The translations under genes were made by a program, and so were the position numbers. DNA of 19,983 nucleotides from Nitriliruptorales bacterium (GTDB lineage Bacteria > Actinomycetota > Nitriliruptoria > Euzebyales > Egibacteraceae), in NCBI GenBank assembly GCA_007126835.1, contig SLAO01000135.1, positions 1 to 19,983 of the forward strand, read 5' to 3'. The notes below the pieces were generated by a model, which was not told the DNA's origin, searched no databases, and saw only the letters and a program-made list of their open reading frames with translations. This document shows positions 1 to 7,498 of this stretch, piece after piece. The stretch's first letter is position 1, and every line of letters starts with the position of its first letter.

Positions 1-656
1 CTCGGGTCCCGCTTGCGCACGGCGAAACCGTGGTCTGCGCCAGCCACGGCGTGGGTGGTGACCAGCCCGGGCCGCAGGTGGGCCGTCTGCTCGCGGGCGA
101 GGACGTCGAGGTCGCAGAGCCGGTCACGGTCGCCTTGGACGAACAACGTGGGCACGGACAGTCGCGGCCAGTGCTCGGTGCGCAGCGTGTGGGCGGGGAC
201 CGGTTCGGTGTCGCGCACCCTGCGCTGGGGGTGCAGCGGGTACGACAACAAGGCGAGACCACGACACCGGCCCGGGTCGTGAGCCGCCAGCCGGCTGGCG
301 ATCCGCCCGCCCATCGACCGTCCGCCGATGATCATCGGGCGGGATCCGAACCGCGCCGCCAGCGCCTCGAGGACGTCTGCGTAGGCGCGCTCCAGGCGCG
401 ACGGCGGGTCGGGCCGTCGTCGTCCCGCCTCGGCGTAGGGGAAGTTGAACACGACCACAGGGTGTCCGCGGGAGGCGACGCGTCGTCCGACGACGCGCAG
501 CACGCTGCTGGTCAGATCGGTACCCGCACCGGGCGCGAGCACCACCACCGAGCCTCCAGCGTCCTCGTGCGGTTCGAACGCCAGCGCGCTGGTGTGCGAC
601 ACCGCTTGCGGCGCCGACAGCGCAAGACGAGACCGCGTGGAGGTGACTTCGGACAC
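1..656 (-). CDS. Alpha/beta-hydrolase, KANL3/Tex30-like, 3' end outside window
   Basis: This is a predicted cytoplasmic serine hydrolase of the alpha/beta fold with unknown substrate. Reading from GTG at 656, about 218 residues are present and the frame is still open at base 1. The N-terminal half has a strand ending APGAGTD, then a VVVFNFPYAE strand typical of the KANL3/Tex30 (dienelactone-hydrolase-like) group. The nucleophile elbow GGRSMGG follows. Further on are FVQGDRD, a candidate acid position, and GADHGF, a candidate catalytic histidine, so the triad looks complete before the truncation. GGGAG lies about 9 bases upstream of the GTG. The gene is divergent from the YdcF-type gene across about 80 bases. 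It starts with GTG and has no ATG near its N-terminus. The family call is good; any specific reaction would be a guess. Confidence 0.82.
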   Translation of the reverse strand, partial: MSEVTSTRSRLALSAPQAVSHTSALAFEPHEDAGGSVVVLAPGAGTDLTSSVLRVVGRRVASRGHPVVVFNFPYAEAGRRRPDPPSRLERAYADVLEALAARFGSRPMIIGGRSMGGRIASRLAAHDPGRCRGLALLSYPLHPQRRVRDTEPVPAHTLRTEHWPRLSVPTLFVQGDRDRLCDLDVLAREQTAHLRPGLVTTHAVAGADHGFAVRKRDP

Positions 657-738
657 AGGTGGAAAGCTCCCGACGAGATCGACGATCGAACATCGTACCG
701 GACCGGTGGCGCTGCCTTCGCGCTGCCAGACTGGAGGT

Positions 739-1407
739 GTGGCTTCGACGACCAGGAACCGGCGCAGTGCACGGTGGCGGCGCGCCGGCTGGGTGACGTT
801 GGTCCTGGCCGCCGCCGTGGGCTTGTACGTCACCGTGACGGCCGGGCAGGTGTGGTGGGCGGCGACGTCGGACGACGCTCGTGACGCGGACGCGGTCGTG
901 GTCCTTGGAGCCGCACAGTACGACGGGCGGCCCTCCAAGGCCCTGCAGGGGCGCCTTGACCACGCCCGAGCCCTCTACGAGCAGGGGTACGTTCCCCGGA
1001 TCGTGGTGACTGGGGGACGGCGCGAAGGCGACCGGTTCACCGAGGCCGCCGCCGGCGCGGCCTACCTGGAAGCCCAGGGGGTACCGGGGTCGGTGATCGA
1101 GCGGGAGACCGCTGGGGGCACGTCGTACGCGTCACTCGCGGCGACCTCCCGGTTCTTGCGCGACGACGGGATCGAGCAGGTCATCCTCGTCTCGGACCCG
1201 TTCCACAACTACCGCATCACCCAGATCGCCGAGGAGGTCGGCCTGGAGGCGTACCCGTCAGCATCGACCACGAGCCCGTTCCGGGGGGTCGCCGAGTTGC
1301 GCCAGATGGGCCGCGAGACAGTGGCGGTCGCCCTGGGCCGGGTCATCGGCTACCGGCGTCTCGACGATCTGGGCTTGCGCCTCGACCAGGCGCTAGCCGT
1401 CCGCTAG
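739..1407 (+). CDS. YdcF/DUF218-family membrane-anchored protein
   Basis: This DUF218 (YdcF/SanA-type) protein has about 222 residues. A basic N-terminus (RNRRSARWRR) precedes one membrane helix (WVTLVLAAAVGLYVTVTAG), so the DUF218 domain should lie outside the membrane or in the envelope. Family hallmarks are ADAVVVLGAAQYDGRPS, IVVTGG, a FTEAAAGAAYL segment, the ETAGGTSYAS stretch and the strand VILVSDPFHNYR. DUF218 proteins are linked to cell-envelope functions, but their chemistry is poorly defined. The start is uncertain. GGAGG at 733-737 is only one base from GTG 739; GTG 706 and GTG 793 are also in frame. I prefer 739 because it keeps the basic residues ahead of the helix. The next gene, an undecaprenyl-diphosphatase homologue, lies on the same strand and also suggests an envelope role. 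Confidence 0.85.
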   Translation: MASTTRNRRSARWRRAGWVTLVLAAAVGLYVTVTAGQVWWAATSDDARDADAVVVLGAAQYDGRPSKALQGRLDHARALYEQGYVPRIVVTGGRREGDRFTEAAAGAAYLEAQGVPGSVIERETAGGTSYASLAATSRFLRDDGIEQVILVSDPFHNYRITQIAEEVGLEAYPSASTTSPFRGVAELRQMGRETVAVALGRVIGYRRLDDLGLRLDQALAVR

Positions 1408-1411
1408 CAGA

Positions 1412-1431
1412 CTGGTCGGTCGACCGACCAG
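1412..1431. repeat. Perfect 20-bp palindrome after the YdcF gene
   Basis: CTGGTCGGTCGACCGACCAG is identical to its reverse complement. It begins four bases after the stop of the YdcF-type gene and about 105 bases before the chosen uppP start. In RNA it could form an 8-bp stem with a UCGA loop, acting as a terminator without a U-tract. As DNA it resembles the GGTCGGT half-sites used by some TetR-family regulators. The sequence alone does not decide between these roles. Confidence 0.6.
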
Positions 1432-1536
1432 CGGCACATCCGGCGCAGGCGGTCGGGCGCGGACAGCGGCATGATGGGTCGCCGTGCGCTCCCCCAACCC
1501 CTCCTGGACCGACCCGCGACCTCGCCGGGGTCTGCG

Positions 1537-2394
1537 GTGACGTGGCTCGAGGCGGCGCTGCTGGGGTTGGTCCAGGGCGTGTTCATGTTCGTGCCGGTCA
1601 GCTCGACCGCTCATCTGGTCCTGACGCAGCAGTGGCTGATCGACCGGGGATCTCGCCTGCCGCCCACCGACGCCCCCGAGCTAATCCTCTTCGACCTCGT
1701 CGTCCACGTGGGCACGATGGTGTCGGTAGCGGTGGTCCTGCGGCGCAGCCTGGCCGCGTTGCTGCGTGGCGCGTGGCGTGAGCTGCGGACGCGGCTGGCG
1801 GGCGAGGGAGTGGCGGGCGGTAGGTACCTGCGCCTGGTGGCACTCGGGCTGCTGTGCGCGCTGGTGACCGGGGTGCTCGGCTGGCCCGTGTCGCAGATCG
1901 GCGGTGCCGTCTTCACCGCGCCGATACTGATCGCGGTCAACCTGGTGATCACCGGGGGGATCCTGTGGTGGACCGACGCTGCCGGACCGGGACGCCGCGG
2001 CTTGGACCAAATCACCCCGGCGGTGGCGGTAGCGATCGGCGTGGCCCAGGCCGCGGCCCTGCTACCCGGGCTGTCCCGGTCGGGCCTGACGATCGCCATG
2101 GCGCTGCTGCTCGGGCTCCGGCGGCGGTGGGCAGCCGAGTTCAGCTTCTTCGTGGCCATCCCCACCATCGTCGGAGGGTCCGTGGCGCAAGCGGCGCTGG
2201 TGGCCGCCGAGGGTCAGCCCCTCGTCGTCGACGGTGCCGCCTTCGCCATCGGCTTCGTGGTGGCCGCGGTCGTGGGGGCCGTCGCGCTGGCCGGCGTGCT
2301 GGCCCTGCTGTACCGGGCGCGCTTTCGGGTGTTCAGCATCTACGTCTGGCTGCTAGCCGCGGCGGTGGCCTCGGGGCTGCTGGTGATCGTGTAG
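1537..2394 (+). CDS. uppP: Undecaprenyl-diphosphatase (UppP/BacA) homologue with altered active-site motif
   Basis: UppP removes a phosphate from undecaprenyl diphosphate on the outer face of the membrane, recycling the lipid carrier for cell-wall synthesis. The protein is a 285-residue polytopic membrane protein. Near the N-terminus is PVSSTAH (residues 20-26), and later PGLSRSG (177-183, with the conserved Arg at 181), followed by the family's AAEFSFFVAIP segment. The first motif normally reads (E/Q)xxxE; here it is QGVFM (13-17), so the second glutamate, Glu21 in E. coli, is methionine. The start chosen is GTG 1537, with GGGG six bases upstream. It gives VTWLEAALLGLVQG, matching the usual N-terminus. 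An ATG at 1471 would add 22 residues unlike the family. The changed glutamate means activity, or exact substrate, is open. Confidence 0.85.
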   Translation: MTWLEAALLGLVQGVFMFVPVSSTAHLVLTQQWLIDRGSRLPPTDAPELILFDLVVHVGTMVSVAVVLRRSLAALLRGAWRELRTRLAGEGVAGGRYLRLVALGLLCALVTGVLGWPVSQIGGAVFTAPILIAVNLVITGGILWWTDAAGPGRRGLDQITPAVAVAIGVAQAAALLPGLSRSGLTIAMALLLGLRRRWAAEFSFFVAIPTIVGGSVAQAALVAAEGQPLVVDGAAFAIGFVVAAVVGAVALAGVLALLYRARFRVFSIYVWLLAAAVASGLLVIV

Positions 2395-2447
2395 ACCGGC
2401 GGAAGCGCGTTCTCCGCGCCGGATGGGTCGCGCACCACCTCGCCGGC

Positions 2448-2480
2448 GTGGCAGGGACGGCGTCGCCATGGCCCTGCCGC
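2448..2480. terminator. Hairpin between convergent genes
   Basis: GUGGCAGGG (2448-2456) can pair with CCCUGCCGC (2472-2480) over nine base pairs, including one G-U pair. A smaller GGC/GCC stem can form inside the loop. It lies between the convergent uppP and AGE-family genes and has no U-tract, so it is a plausible bidirectional terminator of the kind common in GC-rich actinobacteria. Confidence 0.5.
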
Positions 2481-2493
2481 ACACCCCCTCAGG

Positions 2494-2525
2494 GCTGCTC
2501 TGCCAGCAGCTGACCAGCTTGGTCA
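2494..2525. terminator. Second hairpin cluster at the 3' end of the AGE gene
   Basis: Two short perfect stems stand side by side. GCTGCT (2494-2499) pairs with AGCAGC (2505-2510). TGACCA (2511-2516) pairs with TGGTCA (2520-2525), and the latter overlaps the stop codon of the leftward gene. Together with the stem at 2448-2480 they probably end transcription from both sides. Confidence 0.35.
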
Positions 2526-3758
2526 AAGCGCGTCGAGACGACCCTCGGACAACCCGGCCGCCAACGTCGGGGCGAGCGGGAGCCGGGGCAGCAACGTCGC
2601 CTGGGCCGCGTGGTAGACGTCCGGCTTGCCGTCCCAGACCGTGGCAGCCGGCTGGTTGTCGGTGTCTAGCTCGTGCCACCACGACCCGCCTGCGTGGTCG
2701 AGCAGGTGCGTTGCGGCGTAGTCCCACCACTGGCGGTAGCGCCGTTCGAAGCGGTCTTCACCGGTGGCCTGTCGCAGTGCCGAGGCGGCCGCGATCGCCT
2801 CAGCCACGACCCAGTGCAAGCGACTGCGCACCACGGGCGTGCCGTCCCAGTCCGCGGTGTAGACGAACCCGTCGGCACCGTCGGCGCACCAGCCGTCGGC
2901 CACCGCCACGTCGAACAGGTCTTGGGCCGCAGGCACCAGCCAGGTCGGCGCGTCGGCGCCAAGCGCGCCGTGCAGGTGCAGGCACAGCCGGGCCCACTCC
3001 AGGCCATGGCCGATCGTGGCGCCATACGGGCGGAACGGGTGCGCAGGGTCGTCGCGGTTGTAGTCGAGGCGGGGCTGCCACGACTCGTCGAAGTGCTCGG
3101 GGATACGCCAGCCGTTGTCCCGCGCCCAGACGTTGACAACGCGCTCGGTGATGCGCAGCGCCCGCTCGCGCCACACCGGCGCATCGCCGACATCGGCAGC
3201 GGCGAGGTACGCCTCGACCGCGTGCATGTTGGCGTTGACGCCCCGGTAGGGCTCCAAGTCGGTGAAGGTGCGGTCCCACACGTCGACGACGAGGCCGTCG
3301 CTGGGCCGCCAGAAGTGGTCCTCGTGGACCGCGAGGGCCTGGTCGAGCAGGACCCCGGAACCCGGGCGTCCCGCGGCCACCGCCGACGCCGCGGCGAGCA
3401 GCACGAACGCGTGCTCGTAGGCGCCCTTGCGGGCGGCGGAGGCGTCGGCCGTCCCCACCGCGGTGTACCAGCCGCCGTAGGCATCATCGAAGAACCGCCC
3501 GCGCAAGGCCGCTACCCCGTGGTCGGCCATCGGCCCGGCACCAGGCCGTCCGACCAGGTGGCCCAGCGAGAACACGTGCGTCATCCGGGACGTGATCCAC
3601 AGCTGTACGGGACCGCCGATGTCGGGGACTCCCTGGTCGTCCAGCCACGCGAACCCGCCGTCGGGATGCGCGGACGCAGCGGCGAAGTCGAGCAACCGGC
3701 CGAACTCAGCGTCGAGCCAGCGCCGGTGGGAGGGCGACTGGGCCCAAGCGAGGCTCAT
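2523..3758 (-). CDS. AGE-family (N-acylglucosamine 2-epimerase) sugar epimerase/isomerase
   Basis: This 411-residue cytoplasmic protein of the AGE superfamily is closest in layout to the YihS/mannose-isomerase group, which interconverts aldoses and ketoses such as mannose and fructose or sulfoquinovose and sulfofructose. The fold is an (alpha/alpha)6 barrel. Visible motifs are SRMTHVFS (Arg58, His61), KGAYEHAFVLLA, YRGVNANMHAVEAY (His179), GHGLEW (His251, Glu254), HWVVAEAI and DVYHAAQA (His383). His251, Glu254 and His383 line up with the catalytic positions of E. coli YihS as I recall them. The length is typical. ATG 3758 has GGAGG four bases upstream. The 15-bp tandem repeat at 3766-3833 directly precedes this ribosome site. 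The hybrid kinase gene is upstream on the same strand. The exact substrate cannot be read from sequence. Confidence 0.9.
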   Translation of the reverse strand: MSLAWAQSPSHRRWLDAEFGRLLDFAAASAHPDGGFAWLDDQGVPDIGGPVQLWITSRMTHVFSLGHLVGRPGAGPMADHGVAALRGRFFDDAYGGWYTAVGTADASAARKGAYEHAFVLLAAASAVAAGRPGSGVLLDQALAVHEDHFWRPSDGLVVDVWDRTFTDLEPYRGVNANMHAVEAYLAAADVGDAPVWRERALRITERVVNVWARDNGWRIPEHFDESWQPRLDYNRDDPAHPFRPYGATIGHGLEWARLCLHLHGALGADAPTWLVPAAQDLFDVAVADGWCADGADGFVYTADWDGTPVVRSRLHWVVAEAIAAASALRQATGEDRFERRYRQWWDYAATHLLDHAGGSWWHELDTDNQPAATVWDGKPDVYHAAQATLLPRLPLAPTLAAGLSEGRLDAL

Positions 3759-3765
3759 ACGACCT

Positions 3766-3833
3766 CCGGCGCGGTCGTTCCCGGCGCAGTCGTTCCCGGC
3801 GCAGTCGTTCCCGGCGCAGTCGTTCCCGGCGCG
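3766..3833. repeat. 15-bp tandem repeat, about 4.5 copies
   Basis: The unit CCGGCGCAGTCGTTC repeats head to tail at 3766, 3781, 3796 and 3811, with a partial fifth copy at 3826-3833. The first copy has G for A at one position; the next three are identical. It fills nearly all the space between the kinase stop (3841) and the AGE-gene start (3758). Near identity of copies suggests recent slippage or an active copy-number locus. Confidence 0.95.
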
Positions 3834-3840
3834 ATGGTCA

Positions 3841-6108
3841 TCAGCGCTCCCACGTGGCTGCCACCACCTTGAGCAGCTCCTCGCCGGTGAACGGCTTGGC
3901 CAGCAACGAGCGTTCGGGGTAAGCGGTGGCCGCCGACGCGACGTCGGGATGCCCGGACATCAGCACCACCGGCAGGCCGTCCCAGCGTTCGCGCAGGCGG
4001 GACGCGAGCTCAGGCCCGGTCATGCCGGGCATGTTCGAGTCGGTGACGAGCAGGTCGATGCGCGCGAGCCCGTCGTTGACCAACCCCCAGGCGCTGTCGC
4101 CGTCGGGGCAGGACTTGACCTCATGGCCAGCGCGCTCGAGCACGCGCACGACGAGATCGCGCACGGCGGGTTCGTCTTCGACGACGAGGATGCGGGCGGA
4201 GGACCCGGAGGTCGGCGCTGGGGCGGCAACCGCGCTGCCCCCGGCCGCGGGCTTGGCCCTCGGCAAGTCGAGGCACACCGTGGTGCCGGCGCCAGGCGAG
4301 CTGTCGATGGTGAGATTCCCGTTCGCCGACGTCACCAGTTCCTCGACCATGGACAACCCGAGACCGGTGCCGTGATCGGCGTCCTTGGTGGTGAAAAATG
4401 CCTCGGGCGCCCGCTCGATGGTGTCGGGGTCCATGCCCAAGCCCGTGTCGGCGACACGCAGTCGGATGGTGCCGCCGGGCTCGGGTCCCAGGGGCCCGGC
4501 TTCCACCGTCAAGCGGCCGCCCTCGGGCATCGCATCGCACGCGTTGACCGCGAGGTTCAACACGGCCTGCTCGAGCTCGCGGTCGTTGATGAGAACCCAG
4601 CCCGGTGAGGCGCTGATCACCACCTCGACGCTGTCGCCGACCAACGCATCGAGCATCGGCCGCAAACCGGTGACGAGCTCGGCGACGTCCACCGGCTCGG
4701 AGCGGCCGCTGTGCGACCGCGAATAGGCCAGGATCCTTCTGGTGACCGCTGCGCCACGCTGGCCCGCCTCGTGGATCTGCGTCAGCCCGGGGGCGAGCGG
4801 ATCGTCGTCAACGACCGCCTGGGACAGCAGCTCGGCCTGCCCCAGGATCGTCGTCAGCACGTTGTTCATGTCGTGCGCGACGCTGCCGGCCAGGCGACCG
4901 ATGGCCTCGAGCTTCTGCGATTGCTGGAGCTGATCCTCCACGTCCCGGCGGCCGATCGCGCTTCCAAGGACGTCGACGACCGACTGCAAGAAGCGCAACT
5001 GGTCGTCGGGCAGCTCGTCGTCGGGCAGCTCGTCGCCAGCGTCGCCGAGGACCTCGAGCACGCCCCACGGTCGCACCCGGCCCGGTACCTCCGCCGCCGC
5101 GATCGGCGTCAAGGTGGCGGCAGCGCCGGCAGCGCCCTCGTAGGCGATCGCGGTGCGTTCGCCAGCGCCGGCGCTGGCGCGCCACAACACCGCCGCGGAG
5201 GCATCGAGCATGCGAGCGACCGTAGACACGGCATCTTGTGCCAAGGTGTCCATCTCGCGCTCCCCGACCGCCCGTCGGCTGAACTGACTCAGGGCGGCCT
5301 CCTGGGCCATCTTGCGGTCGAGCGCCTCCTCCATGAGCACGCGCGCGCTGACGTCCTCGACGAGCCCGAGCTGGAATCTCGGCCGTCCTTCACCGTCGCG
5401 CAGCAGCGAGCTCGCGACCTGCACGTGCGCCACCGATCCATCCCCGCGGACGTACCGCTTGCGCATCTCGTAGACGGACAGCTCGCCGCGGTGGAGCCGC
5501 GCCCTGGCCCGCGCCGTAGCGGGTCGGTCGTCGGGGTGGGTCATCACGAAGTAGTGGCTGCCCAGCAGATCGGTCTCGCTACGCCCGACGATGTCGCACA
5601 GCGCGGCGTTCACGCGGATCATGCGCCCGTCGAGATCGGTGACCGCGATCCCGTGCGGGGCGTTGGCCACGATCGCGCTGGCGAGCGCCTCGCTTTCCTG
5701 CAGGGCAGCGAGCGCGTCGTTGCGCTCGGTGACGTCCACCACCACCGAGTGCAGAAGCGTGCGCCCCTCGAGCTCGATGGGCCCGCTGTGCACCTCGACG
5801 TCGCGCGTGTGGCCCCCGGCGAGCCGGTGGCGAAACGCGAAAACGCTCCGCGAGCCCGTCACCGCGCGGGCCATCTCGGCGCGGATGGTCGCCGGATCGG
5901 CGGTGTTGAGCTCGCCCACCCGCATCGACCGCAGCTCATCGCGCGACCACCCATAGAAACGAGCCGCGGCGTCGTTCGCGTCGGCGATCCGTCCGTTGGA
6001 CGGGTCGATGAAGAGCATGACGCTGGGATGATCGCGGAACAGCCGACCTGCCGACCCATCGGTCGGTCCGGGTTCCCCGCTTGCCCCCAGCACGTGCGGC
6101 TGCGCCAT
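3841..6108 (-). CDS. Hybrid sensor histidine kinase (PAS-PAS-GAF-like-HisKA-HATPase-REC)
   Basis: This is a 755-residue soluble sensor kinase with its own receiver domain; no membrane helix is visible. Domains in order are PAS 1 (about 26-126), PAS 2 (138-258), a GAF-like region (275-390), HisKA (398-463), HATPase (505-615) and a C-terminal receiver (638-752). The phospho-accepting His is 412 in AHDMNN. ATP-binding boxes are NLAVNACDAM (N box), DTGLGMD (G1), FFTTK (F) and HGTGLGLS (G2). The receiver has acidic residues at 644-646, Asp690 in TDSNMPG, Ser718 and Lys738. Two tandem 15-bp units at 5003-5032 encode a repeated DELPD in the GAF region. No separate response regulator or DNA-binding protein is adjacent, so its output is unknown. 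PAS and GAF domains could sense redox, gas or ligands; no heme- or flavin-binding signature was recognised. Confidence 0.93.
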   Translation of the reverse strand: MAQPHVLGASGEPGPTDGSAGRLFRDHPSVMLFIDPSNGRIADANDAAARFYGWSRDELRSMRVGELNTADPATIRAEMARAVTGSRSVFAFRHRLAGGHTRDVEVHSGPIELEGRTLLHSVVVDVTERNDALAALQESEALASAIVANAPHGIAVTDLDGRMIRVNAALCDIVGRSETDLLGSHYFVMTHPDDRPATARARARLHRGELSVYEMRKRYVRGDGSVAHVQVASSLLRDGEGRPRFQLGLVEDVSARVLMEEALDRKMAQEAALSQFSRRAVGEREMDTLAQDAVSTVARMLDASAAVLWRASAGAGERTAIAYEGAAGAAATLTPIAAAEVPGRVRPWGVLEVLGDAGDELPDDELPDDQLRFLQSVVDVLGSAIGRRDVEDQLQQSQKLEAIGRLAGSVAHDMNNVLTTILGQAELLSQAVVDDDPLAPGLTQIHEAGQRGAAVTRRILAYSRSHSGRSEPVDVAELVTGLRPMLDALVGDSVEVVISASPGWVLINDRELEQAVLNLAVNACDAMPEGGRLTVEAGPLGPEPGGTIRLRVADTGLGMDPDTIERAPEAFFTTKDADHGTGLGLSMVEELVTSANGNLTIDSSPGAGTTVCLDLPRAKPAAGGSAVAAPAPTSGSSARILVVEDEPAVRDLVVRVLERAGHEVKSCPDGDSAWGLVNDGLARIDLLVTDSNMPGMTGPELASRLRERWDGLPVVLMSGHPDVASAATAYPERSLLAKPFTGEELLKVVAATWER

Positions 6109-6132
6109 CCCGACCCAGCTCCGTTTCGCTTA

Positions 6133-6155
6133 CAGCCGCGCTACCAGCGCGGCTG
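6133..6155. terminator. 10-bp perfect hairpin upstream of the kinase gene
   Basis: CAGCCGCGCT (6133-6142) and AGCGCGGCTG (6146-6155) form a perfect 10-bp stem with a three-base loop. On the minus strand it lies after the stop of the upstream membrane-protein gene (6290) and before the kinase start (6108). It may end the long leftward operon, or it may be a leader structure of the kinase mRNA. There is no U-tract. Confidence 0.5.
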
Positions 6156-6245
6156 ACCGGCCACTTTCGTCGCAACCCGTACACGGCGACGCGAAGCGGG
6201 CATCCCCTAGTGTACGGGGCGTTTGGGGCATTGAGCGCCGACATC

Positions 6246-6293
6246 GCGACGTTGCTCAAAGTGCGACGTTGCTCAAAGCGCGACGTTACTCAG
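6246..6293. repeat. Three 17-bp tandem repeats downstream of a stop codon
   Basis: GCGACGTTGCTCAAAGT (6246-6262) is followed by a copy differing only in its last base (6263-6279) and a diverged third copy from 6280. On the minus strand the stop codon of the 6290-7492 gene lies inside the outermost copy, so the array looks like duplication of the gene end. The 17-bp period differs from the 15- and 24-bp repeats elsewhere in the window. Confidence 0.85.
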
Positions 6294-7492
6294 GTTGAAC
6301 GAGAGGCGGCCGGCTCGAGGAGTCGCTGCTCGCGGCCACTGGAAGGCCCGGCCCCGGGCCCCCCTGGGGCTGTGGCCGCGTCGGCCCGCCGAGCAGCCAG
6401 CACGACGATGACCACCGGGACGACCTGCGCTACTCCCAACGCCACGCTCAGTCGCACCAGCCCGTCGGGCCACACAGTGGGAAACTGCGACGCGGCGAGC
6501 ATCGGCAAGTGCAGCAGGCCCTGGTGGTACAGCACCGCGGCCGACCCCATTCCCAGCATCAGCACCTGACCGCGACTGCCGGCCCACGCCCACGCGGCGC
6601 CGAGCAGCCCGGCACCGAGGAACAGACCCGTGTGCAACACCCCGAACAGGTCGTCGAGGACCGGTTGCGGCCAGGCTGCGACGTCGTCGACGAGGTGGAG
6701 GAAGTTCAAGGCGGCGACGCCAACAAGCATCGCGGCCGCCGGCCGGACGAGCCGGTCACGCTGCTGCCGTGTCACCGCTCGCACCCCGAGCGCACCGGGC
6801 AGGACCAGCACGCCGGCCGCGAGCCACCACGGCCAAGCCGGCGGCGGGGCCTCCCAGCGCAGCTCACCCTCGAGTACGGCGTGGTCACCGTCGACGGAGA
6901 ACGGCACCGCCCAGGCCGAGAACGGCCCCTCGCGGCCGCCGGCGTCGCCGATGGGGCCCACGTAGCCCGCCCGCATCAGCATGCGGCTCACCGCATGCGT
7001 CCGGACCCAGGCCGGGGGCTCCGGCGACATCCAATGGGTGCGGTGGTCGTGCCAGCGCCACGTCGGGTCCGGGCTGACCCGTTCCCACTCCGGCGGGGCG
7101 GTGGCGTCGGCGACCGGCGGCACCACGACATCGCCTCCCGTGTCGGCGTTGAGGTACGTGGCCGGCGAGCGGCGATTGCGGGCCACCCCGTCATCGTCGA
7201 TGCGCAGGTAGGGCTCACCGTCGTAGCCCTCGATCTCGACGGTGTGACCCGACCGGTTGTCGACTTCGAGCAGCAAGCCGCCGGTGTGCACCGTCCACGA
7301 CAACCCGTCGACCGCGGGCTCGTGCACGATCCGACTATCGATGTTGAGGGTTTCCTCGGTGCGGGTGTGCGCATGGCCGGGGGCGGGCTGGAGCACCAGG
7401 AACATCGCTGCCAGGGCGAGGACGAGCAGCCCGCGCGCCGGCACCAGGGGCAGCCCGCGCGCCGGCATCAGGAGTGACCCGCGCGCCGGCAT
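6290..7492 (-). CDS. Conserved oxidase-cluster membrane protein with large outer domain
   Basis: This protein has about 400 residues and unknown function. An N-terminal hydrophobic signal (about 20-41, ending near PAPGHAH) is followed by an outer domain of roughly 180 residues with EPYLRIDDDGV, RRSPATYLN and the His/Trp-rich WRWHDHRTHWM (145-155). About five membrane helices follow, one with NFLHLVDDV and another with VLYHQGLLHLP. I recall similar proteins with this WHDHR-HWM signature near cytochrome oxidase genes in actinobacteria, without an assigned role. Metal or heme handling is possible from the histidines but is inference. ATG 7492 overlaps the ctaB stop as TGATG, implying translational coupling. 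A second ATG at 7468 lies in the next copy of the 24-bp repeat and could also start the protein. The first 24 residues are an MPARG-type 8-residue repeat. Confidence 0.8.
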   Translation of the reverse strand: MPARGSLLMPARGLPLVPARGLLVLALAAMFLVLQPAPGHAHTRTEETLNIDSRIVHEPAVDGLSWTVHTGGLLLEVDNRSGHTVEIEGYDGEPYLRIDDDGVARNRRSPATYLNADTGGDVVVPPVADATAPPEWERVSPDPTWRWHDHRTHWMSPEPPAWVRTHAVSRMLMRAGYVGPIGDAGGREGPFSAWAVPFSVDGDHAVLEGELRWEAPPPAWPWWLAAGVLVLPGALGVRAVTRQQRDRLVRPAAAMLVGVAALNFLHLVDDVAAWPQPVLDDLFGVLHTGLFLGAGLLGAAWAWAGSRGQVLMLGMGSAAVLYHQGLLHLPMLAASQFPTVWPDGLVRLSVALGVAQVVPVVIVVLAARRADAATAPGGPGAGPSSGREQRLLEPAASRST

Positions 7493-7498
7493 CAGGGG
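7427..7498. repeat. Three 24-bp tandem repeats spanning the ctaB stop and next start
   Basis: Units lie at 7427-7450, 7451-7474 and 7475-7498. They share the core CCCGCGCGCCGGCA, with a few substitutions elsewhere. On the minus strand each unit carries ATG or GTG followed by CCGGCGCGCGGG, so the array supplies three alternative in-frame starts (MPARGSLL, MPARGLPL, VPARGLLV) and overlaps the ctaB stop. The period is a multiple of three, so copy changes keep the frame. Confidence 0.95.

Noticed and set aside
30..963. Long frames on both strands overlapping the first gene
   Set aside because: They lack family motifs. The true reading frame, seen by translating from GTG 656, shows GGRSMGG and GADHGF.
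3766..3833. Possible CRISPR array
   Set aside because: Units are 15 bp and contiguous with no spacers, so it is a simple tandem repeat.
2423..3872. Plus-strand frames opposite the AGE-family gene
   Set aside because: Arg-rich low-complexity translations antisense to a gene with intact catalytic motifs.
4711..6156. A 481-codon plus-strand frame
   Set aside because: It is antisense to the hybrid histidine kinase, whose PAS, kinase and ATP-binding motifs are clear; the shadow has no domain.
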